A DNA stretch of 64,000 bases from Halictus rubicundus (GCF_050948215.1 NC_135150.1:18083943-18147942); one strand, 5' to 3'; positions 33,059-47,208 are shown, counted from the first letter of the stretch. The notes: generated by a model from the sequence alone, not told the origin. Program-made: numbers and translations.

Positions 33059-36000
33059 TATTTGACCGTGTACTTTCTAGAAGTAGAAAAATATTCGGTC
33101 TCACATCGATGTTTTCTTTCTACACGAGAGAAGAAATTCCTCGAGCAATCACACTGTGCACGATACGTCTCGTAGAACGATTTTCAAATAGTTTGTCCGC
33201 GTCCCACGTCGCAGCCATAGAATCCATTCTCACAGGCTCCTGTCGAGCTGTCCGGTCTTGTTTCCGCGGAGTTTGTCCCAGAGAAAATTCTCGTCACAGC
33301 TAAACGAACTGCTCGAAAAAAAGGGGGTTGGGGGCGAAGGACAAAAGAGCCGGAGCACTCGATCAAAAGTGAGGAGAGAAAAAAGAAAGGGAAAATAAAG
33401 GCCCGTGACGTGTGTGTCACACGAGACGCCGAAACCAGCCCACATTGGCCACTTCTTTCACCTGTCCATCATCCAGGAGGCTGGCCTTCCTCTCGCCCCC
33501 TCCCCTCCCCACCTTGTTCACCCCCGAAACTCGACCAAAGAAGACGACGTCGCGCGTTGAAAGAGGACATTTGCGTTTCCGTGCTCGTACCAGTCATTGT
33601 GCGCTTTTATCGGCCGTTTCGCGTTCAGTTCTACCGGGGATTTCGTGCTCGTCGTCGAGAATACTTGAAAAGGGAGCCAACAATAATTGACTGCTTTATT
33701 CCGGATTCCGGCGTCGATACGTAATCGCCTTACCCTACGCCGATGCACGCGAGCCGCCTCGAATCATTATAACCGTATCAACGCACGAGATCGCGCATTA
33801 GACGCGCAATTGTCTTCCGTACACCCCCCGCCGTACTCAATTCTAACCACGGTGACCAGTGGTGTCGAATAATTAAACAAGCAACATTTTTAAAAGTAAT
33901 TTCTAAAAGTCTGTGGGCCGTGGTTGAAGACTCTTAACGGATCCATCAATAGCAACAACAATTCCAATTGTGAATCAACGATTCCGCTAGTAACGCCAGC
34001 TATCAATTTCGTTTGGGATTATAATTAAGAGAAGATTTTTAAGCTTCCTTTTGGCACGGCACAGTTGTAGAAAACCCTATTAACAGGATTCCCGTTATCA
34101 CTCTCTTCTACTCCTTTGTCACCACCGGCGCGTAAAGTAGTTGCCGAGCTGAAAACTAGCCTCTACATGATTGAGTCAAGCTGTTAATTGACTCATTTAG
34201 TACAAACGTGATCCACAGAGTAGGCGTGATCTTCGTCAAGCTGCTAATTGAACCGTTCAGGACGAGCACGGTCCCCGATACAGCCATGATTTTTCGGAAA
34301 GTCATCGGGGGTTAATTCGAGCTCCGTCTGCAGGGACATATGTTTTCCCCGGGCCGGGCCATGAAAAGGTATCAGTATACGTATACGCCGCATTACTCCC
34401 GTTCGTATCGGTAACGAGACCGACTTCTACGGCCCCCAGGATTTCGCGAGGGCGGTGTGTGTACGTGCGGTATTGCCGGGACACCCCGTATATAGGGAGG
34501 GCGTATTTGTTTTACTGCCTGGCTGCTGGCATTGGTTGAGAACGTGCTCCGCATTCTTGAAATCGTGCCACCCTTGTTACGGCATAGACTCTCCACTGCT
34601 CGCCCACCCCCATACCACCCCCCCCTTCGGTCCACCCCGCCGTCAACCTGGCTCTCTCTTCTTTGCTGGCACCAGCACCACCACACCAGGCATCGACAGA
34701 AGGATCGTCATCCTTCCCCCTCATACTCGCCCGGCCATAAAAATTCTTGACTCCTGTAATGGTCAGACGGTACGAGCACGGCGGAGCACTCGCATACGTG
34801 TTCACCATATTTTTGAATAACGCCGTGGAGATCGCTTTGATGACTGGGGATTGCTGGAGAATGATGGGGAGGACTTTTGTCTGCGGTCTTACCCGGTTGG
34901 ATGTTTAAAGTTGCTGCTGAATTGGAAATGTCTTTTTAAGTATTTCCCAGCTTGGCAAAGATTACATTTTGTGGAGTCGAATTACATACCTGAAGTTGTG
35001 GGAAAATTTAGTTACATGATGTGCTTGCGTGCGGGGGCTAGACAAATATACAGACTATTCAATAAAACAAAGTTTTCTTCACCGTATTAGGATTTGAGAA
35101 ATATTCTAAAAACACAATGAACGATTCAGTAATTGTTGTTGTCACAGTCTAATATCTTGTCTGTCTTTTTCTATGTTAACAGATTTCATGTACAGGAGAA
35201 AGTAAACTAATTCGGACCAGTGCCTAGGATGAACAGCGACTCTTTAAGCAAAATACAAGTTTTGATTACAAGGTTTCATGTTTCACTTCCTCAATTTTGT
35301 CACAAATAATAAAAAGATACTATGTATAAATTACATATCTGAACTCTAACAAAAGGACTGTTTTGTTAATGATGTTGACCGACTAGGCCAATTAGGTTAT
35401 GCCAGTTAGGTTTAATTTATGTGGTATCACAGGATCCCTCGGTGTCCAGTCCCACCTCTGCAAACAAGGAAAGCGTGATGGCGGTTTGCGCTCGCAAAGA
35501 GCGTAAATAAATGTTCGAGGTTAATCGGTGAAGCGGGCTCGTTTTTCTCCGGTCGGATCGTAAAATTCTTATCTTCCTCGACAGTCCTGCCGTTCCCCTC
35601 GAAACAATACGGTGTATCTGATTTCCGAATGCGCCGGTGGGTGGCTCTCGGTGTCGTCGCGCGGTGGACGGACTCTGTTTTCCGCGAGTCGCGGCGCGAT
35701 CCGCGAGACGGTAAAAATATTGGAACAACCTGGGCCAGAGGGCGCGGAGGAAGGACACGGCTGAAGAGTCCGGCGTTCTGTCGATCCTAATTTATGGCCG
35801 GGATTTCAGGCGTTTATGCCTTTCCGATAAGGTCGTGAACGCAGATGCTGTGCCTGCGCCGATGGATCTTCTTCTTCAATCTTCTTTTTCTTCCTCTCCG
35901 TGTCGAGCCACGGCTTGACGATAGGCTGCGGCGAAGTGTTGCCGCGAGATTGATTTTTTTTCTGGCGGCTTAAATGACGGTTGTATTCCGCCTGCACTCG

Positions 36001-36140
36001 ATCTCACCGTGACTGGGTTTGATGAGCTGTTACGTTGAAGGAGTTCCGACGATTTTATAATTACACTGGCTAGAGCTAGAGGGGAAGATGGCGCTTTGGT
36101 TCTTATGCTACAGGTTTTATTTAGTGTTTCTGGTCCGTTC
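33059..36140. other. Non-coding, GC-rich then AT-rich
   Basis: 33230-34830 is GC-rich with chance open frames and a CCCGTATATAGGGAGGG TATA-like spot (34482). 34830-36140 is mixed. A duplicated AAGCTGYTAATTGA motif (34179 and 34240) is the only internal repeat seen. No gene recognised. Confidence 0.5.
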
Positions 36141-36648
36141 TTAACACTAGGTTCACGGAGCACTGAAAGTGGCCAGTTTGGATTATTTTATAAAAATATC
36201 GAGAATATATTCAGCCAGATTTTAGCAGCTTATACTGTAATGTATGTTCCAAGGAATAAAGGTGGTAAATAAATTTCCTATAAATGCAGTTTTACAATCA
36301 TGTTGAATTTATCGCGGTGCACTTGCGCTCGACTTGTTAATAAACATATACTAGAGCTACTTTAACACTTATTTATTAATATAAACGTAATTAATACAAA
36401 GTAATATAACACGAGGACTAAATAACAATACTGATGTTTCCAGATCACACACTCGGTTCAATATGACCGTTACAACGCTATTCATTCTACCGATTCAAAC
36501 AAAAACGCAACACACCAGTTACCAACCAGTTACAAACAGACTCAGGGGTGCCAACCTAAACCTAGATGATGATTATTTTTCACAAATCACAATAATTGCA
36601 AATTAAAAGAAAGCGTCATTTTGAAGGGTCTCGTGAATCTAGTGTTAA
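36141..36648. mobile_element. MITE family C, copy 6
   Basis: TTAACACTAGGTTCACGGAG at the left, TCGTGAATCTAGTGTTAA at the right, 508 bp, TTAA flanks. AT-rich inside with no credible ORF. Confidence 0.7.
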
Positions 36649-39600
36649 AATTCTTGTATTTACAGTTGCGTTAAGTTAATTTCTTCCAAATAGTTGTGCA
36701 AGGAATTCTAGAATAATAGTTCGCCTATTTTCAATATCAAAATATTGGAGCTCCAGTTACAGTATCAGATTGTACCGAAACGTATCTAGCAACGCATACA
36801 GAAAATATAAAATATTTTATAGTATGTAGACATAATAGATGGGTGGATTTTCTTAAAAAATTGAACTAGGTTAGGATATGTTTGGCGAGAGAAAATTCAC
36901 AGGCTGTTTCATATATTTATTTATCCTTTTATATTTCATATATTGTCCGTAAAAAGTTTCGTTTCGTACAAGTGTTGAGATTGTAAGTATTTTTATCGGG
37001 GTGTGAATAGATTAGGAAACGGGATGCTGTTTATAAAGAGGACGAGTTCTGTCGCGTCCCCACGGCGGTGCTCGAACTGGTAATAAATTTCATTGCAATT
37101 TCCCAATCGATCAGTCAACGGCCACGATAATATTTGTTTAAGGGACAGACGACCGGAGATTCGATAAAATTGGAAATTTCGGCTTTTTTCCGTCCACGGG
37201 AGGGGTGTTAAATTCCCTGTGAGATTCAATTGGTCGACGGTCCGTGGCGGGCACAGATTTCCTGCCCGGAAGAACCAGCAAGATGGGTTTGTCCATGGTT
37301 TTCCATGGCACCGACATTTTCCTGTCTGTTTGCTTCCATCTCGTTAAATGCGATAATATTGCTCACGTTATCAGTCCACCTTTAAAATGTATTTATCAAA
37401 CTAATGATAACAGGAGTCTGAAATGCACAGTCGAATTTATTTTCATCCAAAATTTGCAATTTTATTCACGAGTATCTGTTTTAAAAATTTTTGGATGTTC
37501 AAATCCGCTAAGAAAAAGGGTTAAAATTTGAAATTTTAACACTTACTCTATTGCGTTTTGTACAGGGAAAATAAATTATAATTTCTTAAACATCTCCAGT
37601 GTAATAGTAGTAATAATTGTTCACGACCAATTTCAGGAACGCAACTCGAATATTTCAAAAGTGAAAAATTCAAGAATAATCCAAAATGAATCCTGCAGAA
37701 TGAAACCGTCCGATGAATTGACTGTGTCAAGGATTGCAATTTGAAATGAAGAAATTTACCACAGTTCGAAGACTCAATTCTCAAATTGAACAAACTTTTG
37801 AACCCAAACGGACATTGCACAAAGGTCAAAGCGATTAATAGGCCAGGTAGCGTCAGGGGTGGTTGTCCAAAATGTCGAACGACCCGAGGAACGATTCGAC
37901 ACAATCAGAGTCGACTGCGGCGTCGGGAGGGCTCTTCAAATTTTAATATCCCAGTCCACCTTTCTTCGTAAGTTGTTTTCCATCCCATGAATCACGCTAG
38001 TTTACCCTCAAACCAGCGTTTCGACAAAAATGAAAGCGTCCCGCCGGCACTTTGTACAGGCCAGGAACTGCGACTTCCAAGGGAGAGTATCGATATAGCT
38101 ACTCTTCTTACTTTTGGCTACTATCCGCGGAAGTCGATGAGAGAAAGAGAGAAAGAGAGAAAGAGAAAAAGAGAGAAAGACAGTCGGAGGGTGCAGGATG
38201 GGACGGCGAGGAAAGAGAGGAGGGGGTTTACCGGGGGGATAGAGGATGGCCAGAATTTATAGCGTCTTTTGCGATCCCGGCGGGTAGGGATGAGGCCGCC
38301 ACCCCTCAGACTCAATGTTTTCTGCAGGGAAAGTCGGAAGTCGAGTCGAACCCTGGCCAGGACTAGCCGTATCCCATACGTCTTGCTAACAGACCGGATA
38401 GGTTTGGTCGGCGACCCGCCTGGAACAAAAAATTCCTGAAAATCTCCCGATGGTTTTTCCGCGACCGTCCCCGGCCACGATCATCGGTCCAGCATCCAGC
38501 GATTTTCCTAGGCTCGTTTCGTTTCTTAACTCGCGCCCGCTCGGACACAATCGATTTTCGAACGGAGCCTCGCGTGGACAATACGTCCGCGTTATCGGGT
38601 AGATTTAGTTGGACGACCGGGTCCCTCCATTTTCCGAATGGACTTCTGACCCAACCATCCCACGGCTCACGGGGATGCTTTTTATTAGACTCCGGCAGGA
38701 TCACCCGGTATACTCGTGTGGTCGTACGTGTGCCGATGTGTGCGCACCCAGACGCGGGCGAAACTCGCGTGTGGAGGTGTCCCGTGTATACGCGACGGCA
38801 GTGGCCATGTTCGGGGTGGAGGGACAGCCCCATTCGCCAAATTAACTGCGTTAGACCGGGACCCCGGAATTCTTTACGCTTTCCACGACCTACGACCGGC
38901 CATTTTACGCTGGATTTTTCAACGGTAAGCCCGGTTTTCGGCCTCCCCGCGACGGGACTCGCACCTTGTTTTCTTATTTCTGCCGTTTGATTGCCCTCCG
39001 CGGAGCGCATTCAACTCGAGGGTGTCCTCTTCACGATCCTGCGTCCGGACCGCTGATATTTATGCAATTTTCTCTGTTTATTCGACAAGCGAAAAATACT
39101 CAACTCGGAAACTATGATTTCCTCGGAAACTCGGATTTTTCGAATTATTTAAACAACGATTATAGTCCGTTCATCGATAGAAGACACTCGAAAGAAACCA
39201 GTGGTCATAATAGTTGTCCACTCCGTTCCTATGTTGCGAGTCTAAAATAACAGGAGTGGGGAGGACAGCTATTATGATTATACCCGTATCTCAGTTGTCT
39301 TCTTTTAATTTTAATGAAAATTCTTTTCATTTTTTATAGTTCACAAATTACAAAAATAAAGCAAACTAGCCGAATTTTCAATTAAAAAAAAACATAAAAC
39401 TTTTAACTGTCTTTTTGGTACTTTTCTCTTACCAATGTCTTAAACTTGCCAAAAAATAATGTAATACCGGTTTGGAGAATTTTTAAAATTGAAATTTCGG
39501 AACATTATGAATTTAAGAGCAATCTAAAAAGCTGTCCTCTACGATAAAAGTCCTGCACCGAATCACGCTGATCCTTCAACGAGTTAATTGCTGAGGCGAT

Positions 39601-40210
39601 ATCATTTGCGAATCTTTACTGGCTTGTGTTTGTTCGTCACGGTCCAGAAGGGGGCTAAGAAGGGGCACGAATTCAATTTGTTTAGCATTTGGAATTAATT
39701 AACAGGATAAAAAGTTTCACGCTCGTTTGACCGTGTAACTCAGGTTTAACTGCTTCGTTATACGATGTTCCGGGGTTCGTGTTTCCGGCCACGAGAGTCG
39801 CGCAACTTCGCCCGGGAGCTTTTTTGAACGCGGTGAAAGTGCATAATGCGAGAAACTTAAGTAACGATTTCACTGGGAAACTTCCGCGCGACGAGACTTT
39901 AAAGGCGAGCGCCCGAGACGGCGGCTTAATCGAATCGCTAATGTTTGCAAAATCTTTGTTCGAGACGTCTTAAAGAGAACAGGACGAAGCGGGCCGTCCG
40001 CGTTGCGCCGTGAGAAACAACGATCCTTTAATCCGAGCCCAAAGAAACGGCAACCATGCTCGAACAAAAAAAAAACGAGCTCGTCTTTGTGTCGCGGATT
40101 TTCGGACAAATGAACTCACGACCGGAGACTTTTGCTGACGAGAATTGTCCGACAGAAATAATTTTTATTCGGAGGATGTGTGTAGACTTTAGAATTTTTC
40201 CGGGACACTA
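36649..40210. other. Non-coding mosaic
   Basis: AT-rich 36649-37980; a GA-rich tract at 38145-38200; GC-rich 37990-39060 with a 215-codon reverse frame judged to be chance; AT-rich 39060-39770; a GC-rich island at 39770-40140. No gene recognised. Confidence 0.5.
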
Positions 40211-40396
40211 AATCCTCGATATATGTCAGTAACATGGGTCTTGATGTCGTTTACGGTCCAGGAGGATTCTTTCCGCCGAACGTAGAAAAGGCCAGCGTAG
40301 CTTCTGGGCCCCCCACGGGGTATACCCCGCGGCGGAGGGGTTAATTCCGCGACATTTATCGGTCATGCCTCGGCGACATATATAGAGAATTCGCTA
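40211..40396 (+). mobile_element. MITE family A, copy 5
   Basis: Left end decayed (AATCCTCGATATATG), core CACGGGGTATACCCCGCGG intact, right end GAGAATTCGCTA followed by TA. Contains the CCGAACGTAGAAAAGG block also present in copy 10. Confidence 0.7.
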
Positions 40397-40862
40397 TAGT
40401 TCTCTTAAATTCAGAGGTCTTCTTTCAATACTTATCATTTAGTCAATTCTCTTTTTTAAAATTATTTATTGTGGGTTCGACAATAGTAAAGACAAATAGA
40501 AATTGTCGTTTTTTTAATTTTCTGGCCTGCACATGGTCCACGGATTAATTAATAATTTTTACAATCTTCTATGTAAAGCGTTATAAAAATTTGTGCCATT
40601 ACTTCAAACATGTGTGAACAGACATGCAAAATTTCAAACTGTTAGGTTCGACGGTTTTCTCGAAATTAATTCCAAAATGTCTATTGCGCACGCGCTGCAA
40701 ATGCACGTCGAGACTAGAGTATCCCCTTAAGGGGTTTGCTCCCTTTTGCACTTTTTCTTATAACAGAATGAAATTAGGGTGAAACTTGGAGTACAGCCTT
40801 TATTGCAGCAAAGAGTTCGTTATTCCAAACATGTTTTTATTGGAGCAAGTAGAGACAACTGA

Positions 40863-41214
40863 AGGGTGTCCCAAAATGACCTGACATTTTAAATTGTGTG
40901 CCATTTTTTCTGTGGCGAACATACAGTACTAATCTTTGACAACTGGCATCAGGAAGTATGGAGGTTTAGTCATGGAGAATTACACGATCGAGCGACGCAT
41001 AGAAATTGTGAGAATTCACCACGAAAATGGTGAAGACTTTGCACAGACTACTAATAATGCTAAAATATGCTAAATATAAGTGCTTTCACTTGTAGTTATT
41101 TTTGTACTTAAATATAATAAAAAAAGTTTGGTGATAAAGGCCTTCCTTTCATATTTCCTTATGATGCAAATGGATTAATAAATTAAAATGTCAAGGTCAT
41201 TTTGGAACACCCTT
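40863..41214 (+). mobile_element. Internally deleted mariner/Tc1-like transposon
   Basis: About 31-bp inverted ends: AGGGTGTCCCAAAATGACCT at the left, AGGTCATTTTGGAACACCCT at the right. An ATG at 40972 opens a short frame beginning MENYTIERRIEIVRIHHENG, which resembles the N-terminal helix-turn-helix start of mariner-type transposases, then stops after about 33 codons. Most of the transposase gene is deleted. Confidence 0.75.
40972..41070 (+). pseudogene. Transposase N-terminus remnant
   Basis: About 33 codons starting MENYTIERRIEIV and ending with a stop in TGCTAAATATAA. The start and the ...NGEDFAQT pattern fit transposase N-termini of mariner-like elements. There is no catalytic DDE region. 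It lies inside the 40863-41214 element. Confidence 0.5.
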
Positions 41215-42900
41215 TACTTATTTGCGATTTTAAGACAAGCCTTGACTCGTAGTTATCCTTCTTAAATCGATTAATTACACGGTCCACGAATTAATAGAGT
41301 AGTGTTTGATGCAATTAGGGTATTTTACAGTATTAAAAACGAACGCCCGGTTAATTATTCGCCGGCGTAACGTCGGCGTGTAATGGCTCGGTTCGTGGAG
41401 CGAGGATCGCGGGGTCTCGTAATCCTAAGCGGCCGAAAATCCCTATCAATCGGTGGAAATCATCTCTGGCTCCTTCCTGTATCCTTTCTCGTTAAATCCC
41501 CGGTCGGTGGCCGGTCCATCCTGCGCGGCAGGAATATCCCACGTTCGATCGCGAATAACTTTCTGAATAGGTGATCACGTAAAACTGATTTAGCAATTTG
41601 CCCATTCCGGAGCGGGCGCGCGATCTTAGTTCAAATTGAGTATAGTCCAAGTCTTACTCGGGTGAACCACTACTAATCCAATTCCAGAGATCCCAAGACG
41701 TCCCTGGCCGTAGGGGGTGGCACGAGGGTTGTTGGGCGGGGGTGGATGGAACGAGAGGAGGACGAAAGAGAAAGAGCCGGTATAGACAGAAGGTGAAAGA
41801 GGACCGGCGGCGGCGGCGGCTAGAGGAGAGACGATACGGAGGGAGCGGGAGATTGGGGGTCGGAACGGGGGGGAGGCAAAGGGAGCGAAAGCAGAAGGAC
41901 GAAAGGTAGTGGGGGGGGGCGGGTGGTGGGTTTCCAGGCGAAGATATAATATCGCCTATGCAAATAGCCTTTGGACTTAGACCGGCTGAATATACTTTAG
42001 GGCTCGTAGCTCGAGTTAGACCGCATCGTATTTTCCGTGGGGGATGGAGTTCCCGTGTGCAGACTCTCTTAAAAAATTCCATCACCGGGACGTCGCTCGT
42101 TACGCCGTTGTTCGACAAAAGTCCTTCCGCGAACGGACCGTTGCACGATCCTTAAGCAAAACTTTCCGCCGAGTTACGTGAGAATGGCCGAAACGCCGCA
42201 ACGCTATCCCGGCCACCTTGAACCTCGAAATTTCCCGCGCAATCTTTGAACCTTGCACCGGCTAATGCTTTTTCTACCTCGCGCCGTATTTCCCCTCCCC
42301 CCGTAACCGCTCGCCTCGCGCCGGAAAAACTTCCTCCCTGGATCACAATTACGTTGCTCCCATTAACGTAGCTCGGGTCACACGCTCGGGCTTCCACGCG
42401 AAATTTTAACACGCTGTCCGCGGTTTTGCGGATCCGGTACTGCAATTTAGAAAATGCTCAACTTCGGTACAGCATCTTCTGCTACCTCCATTTTTATAAA
42501 CAGCTCGTTCTCGAAATTTGCGTTGTTATAGCTGTATGTTGAATATTTTTTTGTTTTTTTGTTTAAGGTCTTCAGACTCTTAACTGTTACAATGCCACGG
42601 AGTAGAGGGAAGAACAGAAAGTGAGAGAAATTGAGTGTACCAGTGAGATATGGATTAGATAACTTTGCACTCTTTGAAAAATTAATGTGTATAAATACTA
42701 GTCTTGACATTAGGTTCCGCTATAAACATAGCAACATTTAGATGGTAGTTGGTAGCCCAACGTTGAGTATTTAATGGCTAGACTTGCAGTAGAGCATGTG
42801 CAAATTTATTAATTTGTCTGTATTATTAATTTCAAGAGGTTAGGAATAATTTGGAGAGGGATGATATTTTAGGAAATCTTCCTTACCTGTTCACTTTTTA

Positions 42901-43050
42901 ACACTATACTATACTTGCTATGCTATACTAGGCTATACTATACTGTACTGTATTGTACTATACTAATACTATACTATAAATACTATACTATACTTACTAT
43001 ACGATACTATGCTATACTAACTATAGTATACTATAAATACTATACTATAT
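42901..43050. repeat. ACTATACT-type minisatellite
   Basis: Irregular reiteration of TACTATACTA-like words over 150 bp. A shorter TAGTATAGTA run occurs at 23705. Confidence 0.85.
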
Positions 43051-43593
43051 TGAAGCTATTAATACATAAAAATTCGCAGTCTGCAGATCGCAGAACTCAG
43101 ACCTAGGTCAATTAATATTTTTACCTCTGCCTAGCAGAAAATCATTAGTAGGTTTTTCAATAATTCTGCTCTATCTAAAAGAAGCTTGATCATTTCTTTT
43201 TAAAGAACATTTTATAGGAAAAATATTTACATCTCGGAATATATTTGGTAACACTGTAGGAAATCCATCACGTTCAAAATAAATATAATTTTCACACTAT
43301 GGGCTCTGATAATTCGATCATCGACAGTATTCAAAGTTGTTCATGTCAGAAATACAAGGCTGCTGATATATAAGGAATTTGTGATTGATTTGTAGGAATA
43401 GTATTTGAGAAGCAAAATTGTGTTGCATATCTGGCTACATACACCAGTAATAATTTAATAAACCAAGTTCAGCATCGAATTTTAAGACGAGTTGATTCAA
43501 AATGTTTTCGGTTTCCATGGGAAGTAGTGTTTAATTTGCATCGTATTGGTACGGGCGCTATAACGGAACACCATAACGAGGAGAAAAGAGAGC

Positions 43594-43598
<5 letters not shown>

Positions 43599-43639
<41 letters not shown>
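43599..43639. repeat. (GA)n microsatellite
   Basis: Perfect AG tract of about 40 bp. Confidence 0.97.
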
Positions 43640-43641
<2 letters not shown>

Positions 43642-46600
43642 CAGAAAGAGAGGGACACGTAAGCGGCGAACGTAACTGATGAAGCGCGAAGGGGTGCGAA
43701 AGGGGAGAACGGAACGGGGCGGCTGTAAAACCCGGGGGGAGAAGTCGAGGTTAGAGACGAGGTAGGGGAAGGGAGGCCGGGGGGAGGGTGAGCAACATTA
43801 GGCAGGGTTTCCAGACGAGACGAGGGTAGGACGTTTGAGGTCAGTTCGGGGCGGTTTTTTCAACCCCCGGACCGAGTCGCTCAATACCAAGCCGCCCCTC
43901 GACTGACCAATGGTCGTCCTCCGGCCCCCACCACCTGGACCGGCTGACCAGCCAGCCGATTGGACGAAAACCTCCCAAGGGATACTCTATCCGGCAAGGA
44001 TACTCACGGCCCGAATCCTCGAGACCAGCTAACTAACCGGAGAGAGGAGAGATTACGTACCGGGTGGCACGTTCGATATCGGGGATTCCGTCCGAAGAGA
44101 TATTCGCTGCTGGCCTTGGAATTCTACCGGTGGAGTCTCATCTGGCAAAGGAATTTCTGATGAGGGATTACAACGAATTTACACCGTTGAATTCTGTCCT
44201 GATTATCTTCCGCCGAGCCCTGCCGGAATAACTCTTGAGAGACAGGCGGCCGGTCGAGCGAGCCGCGTTCCCTAATTGATTTTCGGTAAACGTTCCCGGG
44301 CCAGCTAGCAAATTTTCACGTTCCTTCGGGGCCGCCGTAGAAATCCGTTCGATTGTCCTGTTCGATCGCGGGACGGATCGGTTTCGCGGGACACTTTCTA
44401 ATGGAAATTCGATCCGCGTCCAAGCGGATACCGTTCGTCAGTTCGAGCAGATACGTACCTCCTCGGCGAGGCAACATCGAACACGTTGGAAACTCGATAC
44501 ACATATTCCGCTCCGGAAAAGTTCGACATTTCCTGCCGCGTCACCCGCTAGACAGCGAAAGATGGAAACCCGGCGTCGTTGGACGCGGCGTCGCAGCGAG
44601 CCGTATGTCGTAGTGTTTACGAATGTTATCAGCATAATAGTGGGACACCCTATACCCGTCCAGCGGCACCGGTCGTCCCGCTAGTTTGCTCGAGATGATA
44701 TCGGGCGTCTCTCCTTTTCGTTAGGTTCCGCCGTTACTAAAGCAAATGGGACTTGAAACCCTGCCAAAATTCAGATCAAGCCGCCGACTTAAAGACACCT
44801 TAAAGCAACCGAGCACCGGGACGAGTGCCGGACGGCCTAGGAGCGCGACAGGGGGTGGGGGGTGGGGGTGGGGGTGGGGAAAATGGACAGAAACCTCCAA
44901 CCCCCGGGCTAGTATCTCTCCGCCCCAGCTGATGGAACAGCGGCGCGGAAATTTCGTGCCGCGGCGCGGCGTTCACGCTGGAAATGACGTCGCGGGTTAA
45001 TTTCGATCGATTTCCGACCGCGCGGTTACCACGGCGGATCGCGTTTTCCTCTTTGAACTTCCGGCCGGGCGGCTGTTTATCGGCGTATTGGAAATTCCCT
45101 GTCCCCTTCGGAGATACGTCTCGCGACAGAAAAAAAAACACGAGCCTCAGCAAGCCGGCGCGAGGTTATTGTTAAGAAACAAACACTCCGCGGGGAACAG
45201 GCAGTCAAACGTCCTCGGCTCTCGAGAGTTCTCGCGTACCGCCGCACAGTGGGCGAAAATGCCATTTAGGCGCTCTAAAATAATAACTTCGGAACCGTTC
45301 GAGACAATTGAATGAAATTTAATAGGTAAAAAGGTAACATTTATAGCTTCAAATTGCAACAAAAATCAATTTGAATTTACACGGTGTTTATTAATTACAC
45401 AGGTTTTAAACAAATTCTAGAATAAGTGGAATTAATATGCCTGTTCTTCTGCATTAATATTCCTGAAGTACATCTGTAATTTCTAGTAGATTTGTTGGAA
45501 GTTGTCGCAAATGAATTCTTTTGCATTGTTTGGTCAACTAATCATAGTTTATCAGAGTATAGTCGGTGTAAGGTTCTATTAGGTTCTTGGTGAGACGTGC
45601 ATGTTTATAGTTCAAATTTCGGCGAAAAACTTGTGCTCACTTGAAAAAACTATAATTTTCAAAATGTAATAACAATTACTTGTTTCAACATTGTTTTAAA
45701 TCCTAGAAGATGTAAGCTTTCGTATTGTCTAAACCCAACTCAGCTATTTCTAATAGTTTTCTTTTAAATTGCACTTGAATATTGGAAAAATCATGTAAAA
45801 GGTGACAATGTCACGTTCTTAATTTTTCCCTCGAACTTTGCCCGCCTCCTGTGGGTCGTGGTGAGGGGGTGAAAATTTTTTTTCGGATTTGCTTCCTTTG
45901 GAATATTCTTAAAACATCCCCATCACTCATTTATTTAAAAACAAAAAAAAAAGTGTTCCATTTTCGAGCGCCGAAATCGCGTTTTGCAAACCTCGATTCC
46001 ATTTTTATGAATAAAATTCGCAACGGTCTCCTCTCGTACGGACACCCCCGTCTCTTGGAAAAGAATGATCGCGGACTTATCTTTATGCCCCGGACGAAAT
46101 AGAGATTTTCGAGCGCGATTAGTTTTGGGAGGTTCTAGAATTTTTCGTGGAGCAAGGTGTCCAAAAATTGATGGTCGAGACGTTTCGCAATCTTTTCCGC
46201 GCGACAGGTATTTCTCTGATTATTTTTTTTTAGCCTTCTTTGGCGGGTCTTTACTCGTTCCCCGGCGCAGACAGGACTGGCTGGGCCGGGGCTCAAGCCC
46301 ACGGGACTGGGATCAAAGGAAGAATTATCAGGGTTCCGAGCGCGGTCCGGGATTTGGTCCCGTAGGAGACTTACCACATGTAAATAAGGACAGAGCCTCT
46401 GTAGCTCGCTCCTGCCCTGCGTAAATAACATTTTTCCGATAGCGCCGGAATAACCCTCCGCGTCAGTCCGCTGCAAAATCCTACCGCCCGTCTGCACGAC
46501 GAGCTTTTGTCGCTTGTTTCGCCTCGGAACCCCGGGAAATTGCTGTTCCGATCTTTACCGTGTTGACCAATGGCTGAACGCTGTTTGTCCGCGTCGAGCG

Positions 46601-46744
46601 GACGCCGTTCGGCCTTTCTCGCCCTCCGATATTCCTCTGGATCATCTTCCTGCATCGTTTTAACGGCCGCCTGGAAATAAAGATAAAAAGATAAAAGATG
46701 CCAAGTGTCCAGACTTTTCATTCAAAACTTCTAAAACACGTTGT

Positions 46745-47208
46745 TTAACGCTAGAACCGCCGGATTAGTCGAAATGACTGGTTCCTAATTTTTTCTTTCA
46801 GAATTGAGAAATGTTTACCATGTTCAGAATGGAATTTTTTACCATTCTCTTTGAAATGGTAAAAATGTTTTCGTCAGAAATGTTTGACTGGACTTCATCG
46901 TTGAATGAAAATGGTGAGGGATCCAATTACCGTGGAGGTACCAATTACTGTGGCTATATTAATTATACTTGTTTTAAAAGCATAATGAATATTAAAAAAG
47001 AGATATATAACATATATTTTAGCTCATTTTATCGAAAAAATGTAATATTTATTTTTTAGTATTTACTACGATTTAAAAATAAGTATGATTAATGTAGGTT
47101 CAGTAATTGGGTCCCTTACCCTATGAGGTTTGAACAGATGTAGTGTGGTCGTTATTACAAAGTGGTATACATCAGTTGTATTTATTACTCGGTAGTTCTA
47201 GTGTTAAG
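46745..47208. mobile_element. MITE family C, copy 1
   Basis: Family C has ends TTAACACTAGAACTACCGG and GGTAGTTCTAGTGTTAA with TTAA flanks, then AGTCGAAATGACTGGTTCC. This copy is 464 bp. Right sub-terminal TATACATCAGTTGTATTTAT is nearly identical to copy 2. Probably piggyBac-type and non-autonomous. Confidence 0.8.

Larger units (their letters stand above)
41215..46744. other. Non-coding mosaic with microsatellites
   Basis: GC-rich 41350-42430 and 43680-45280, AT-rich elsewhere. It contains an ACTATACT minisatellite (42901-43050), a (GA)n tract (43599-43639) and G-rich runs (44848-44880). No gene recognised; long frames near 44800-45150 are chance. Confidence 0.5.

Noticed and set aside
38363..39010. 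215-codon open frame on the minus strand
   Set aside because: GC-rich block where stops are rare; equally long frames overlap on the other strand, and no domain, splice context or conserved motif is visible.
44800..45153. 117-codon minus-strand frame with a proline run
   Set aside because: The proline run is the complement of a G-rich tract (44848-44880); no other support.
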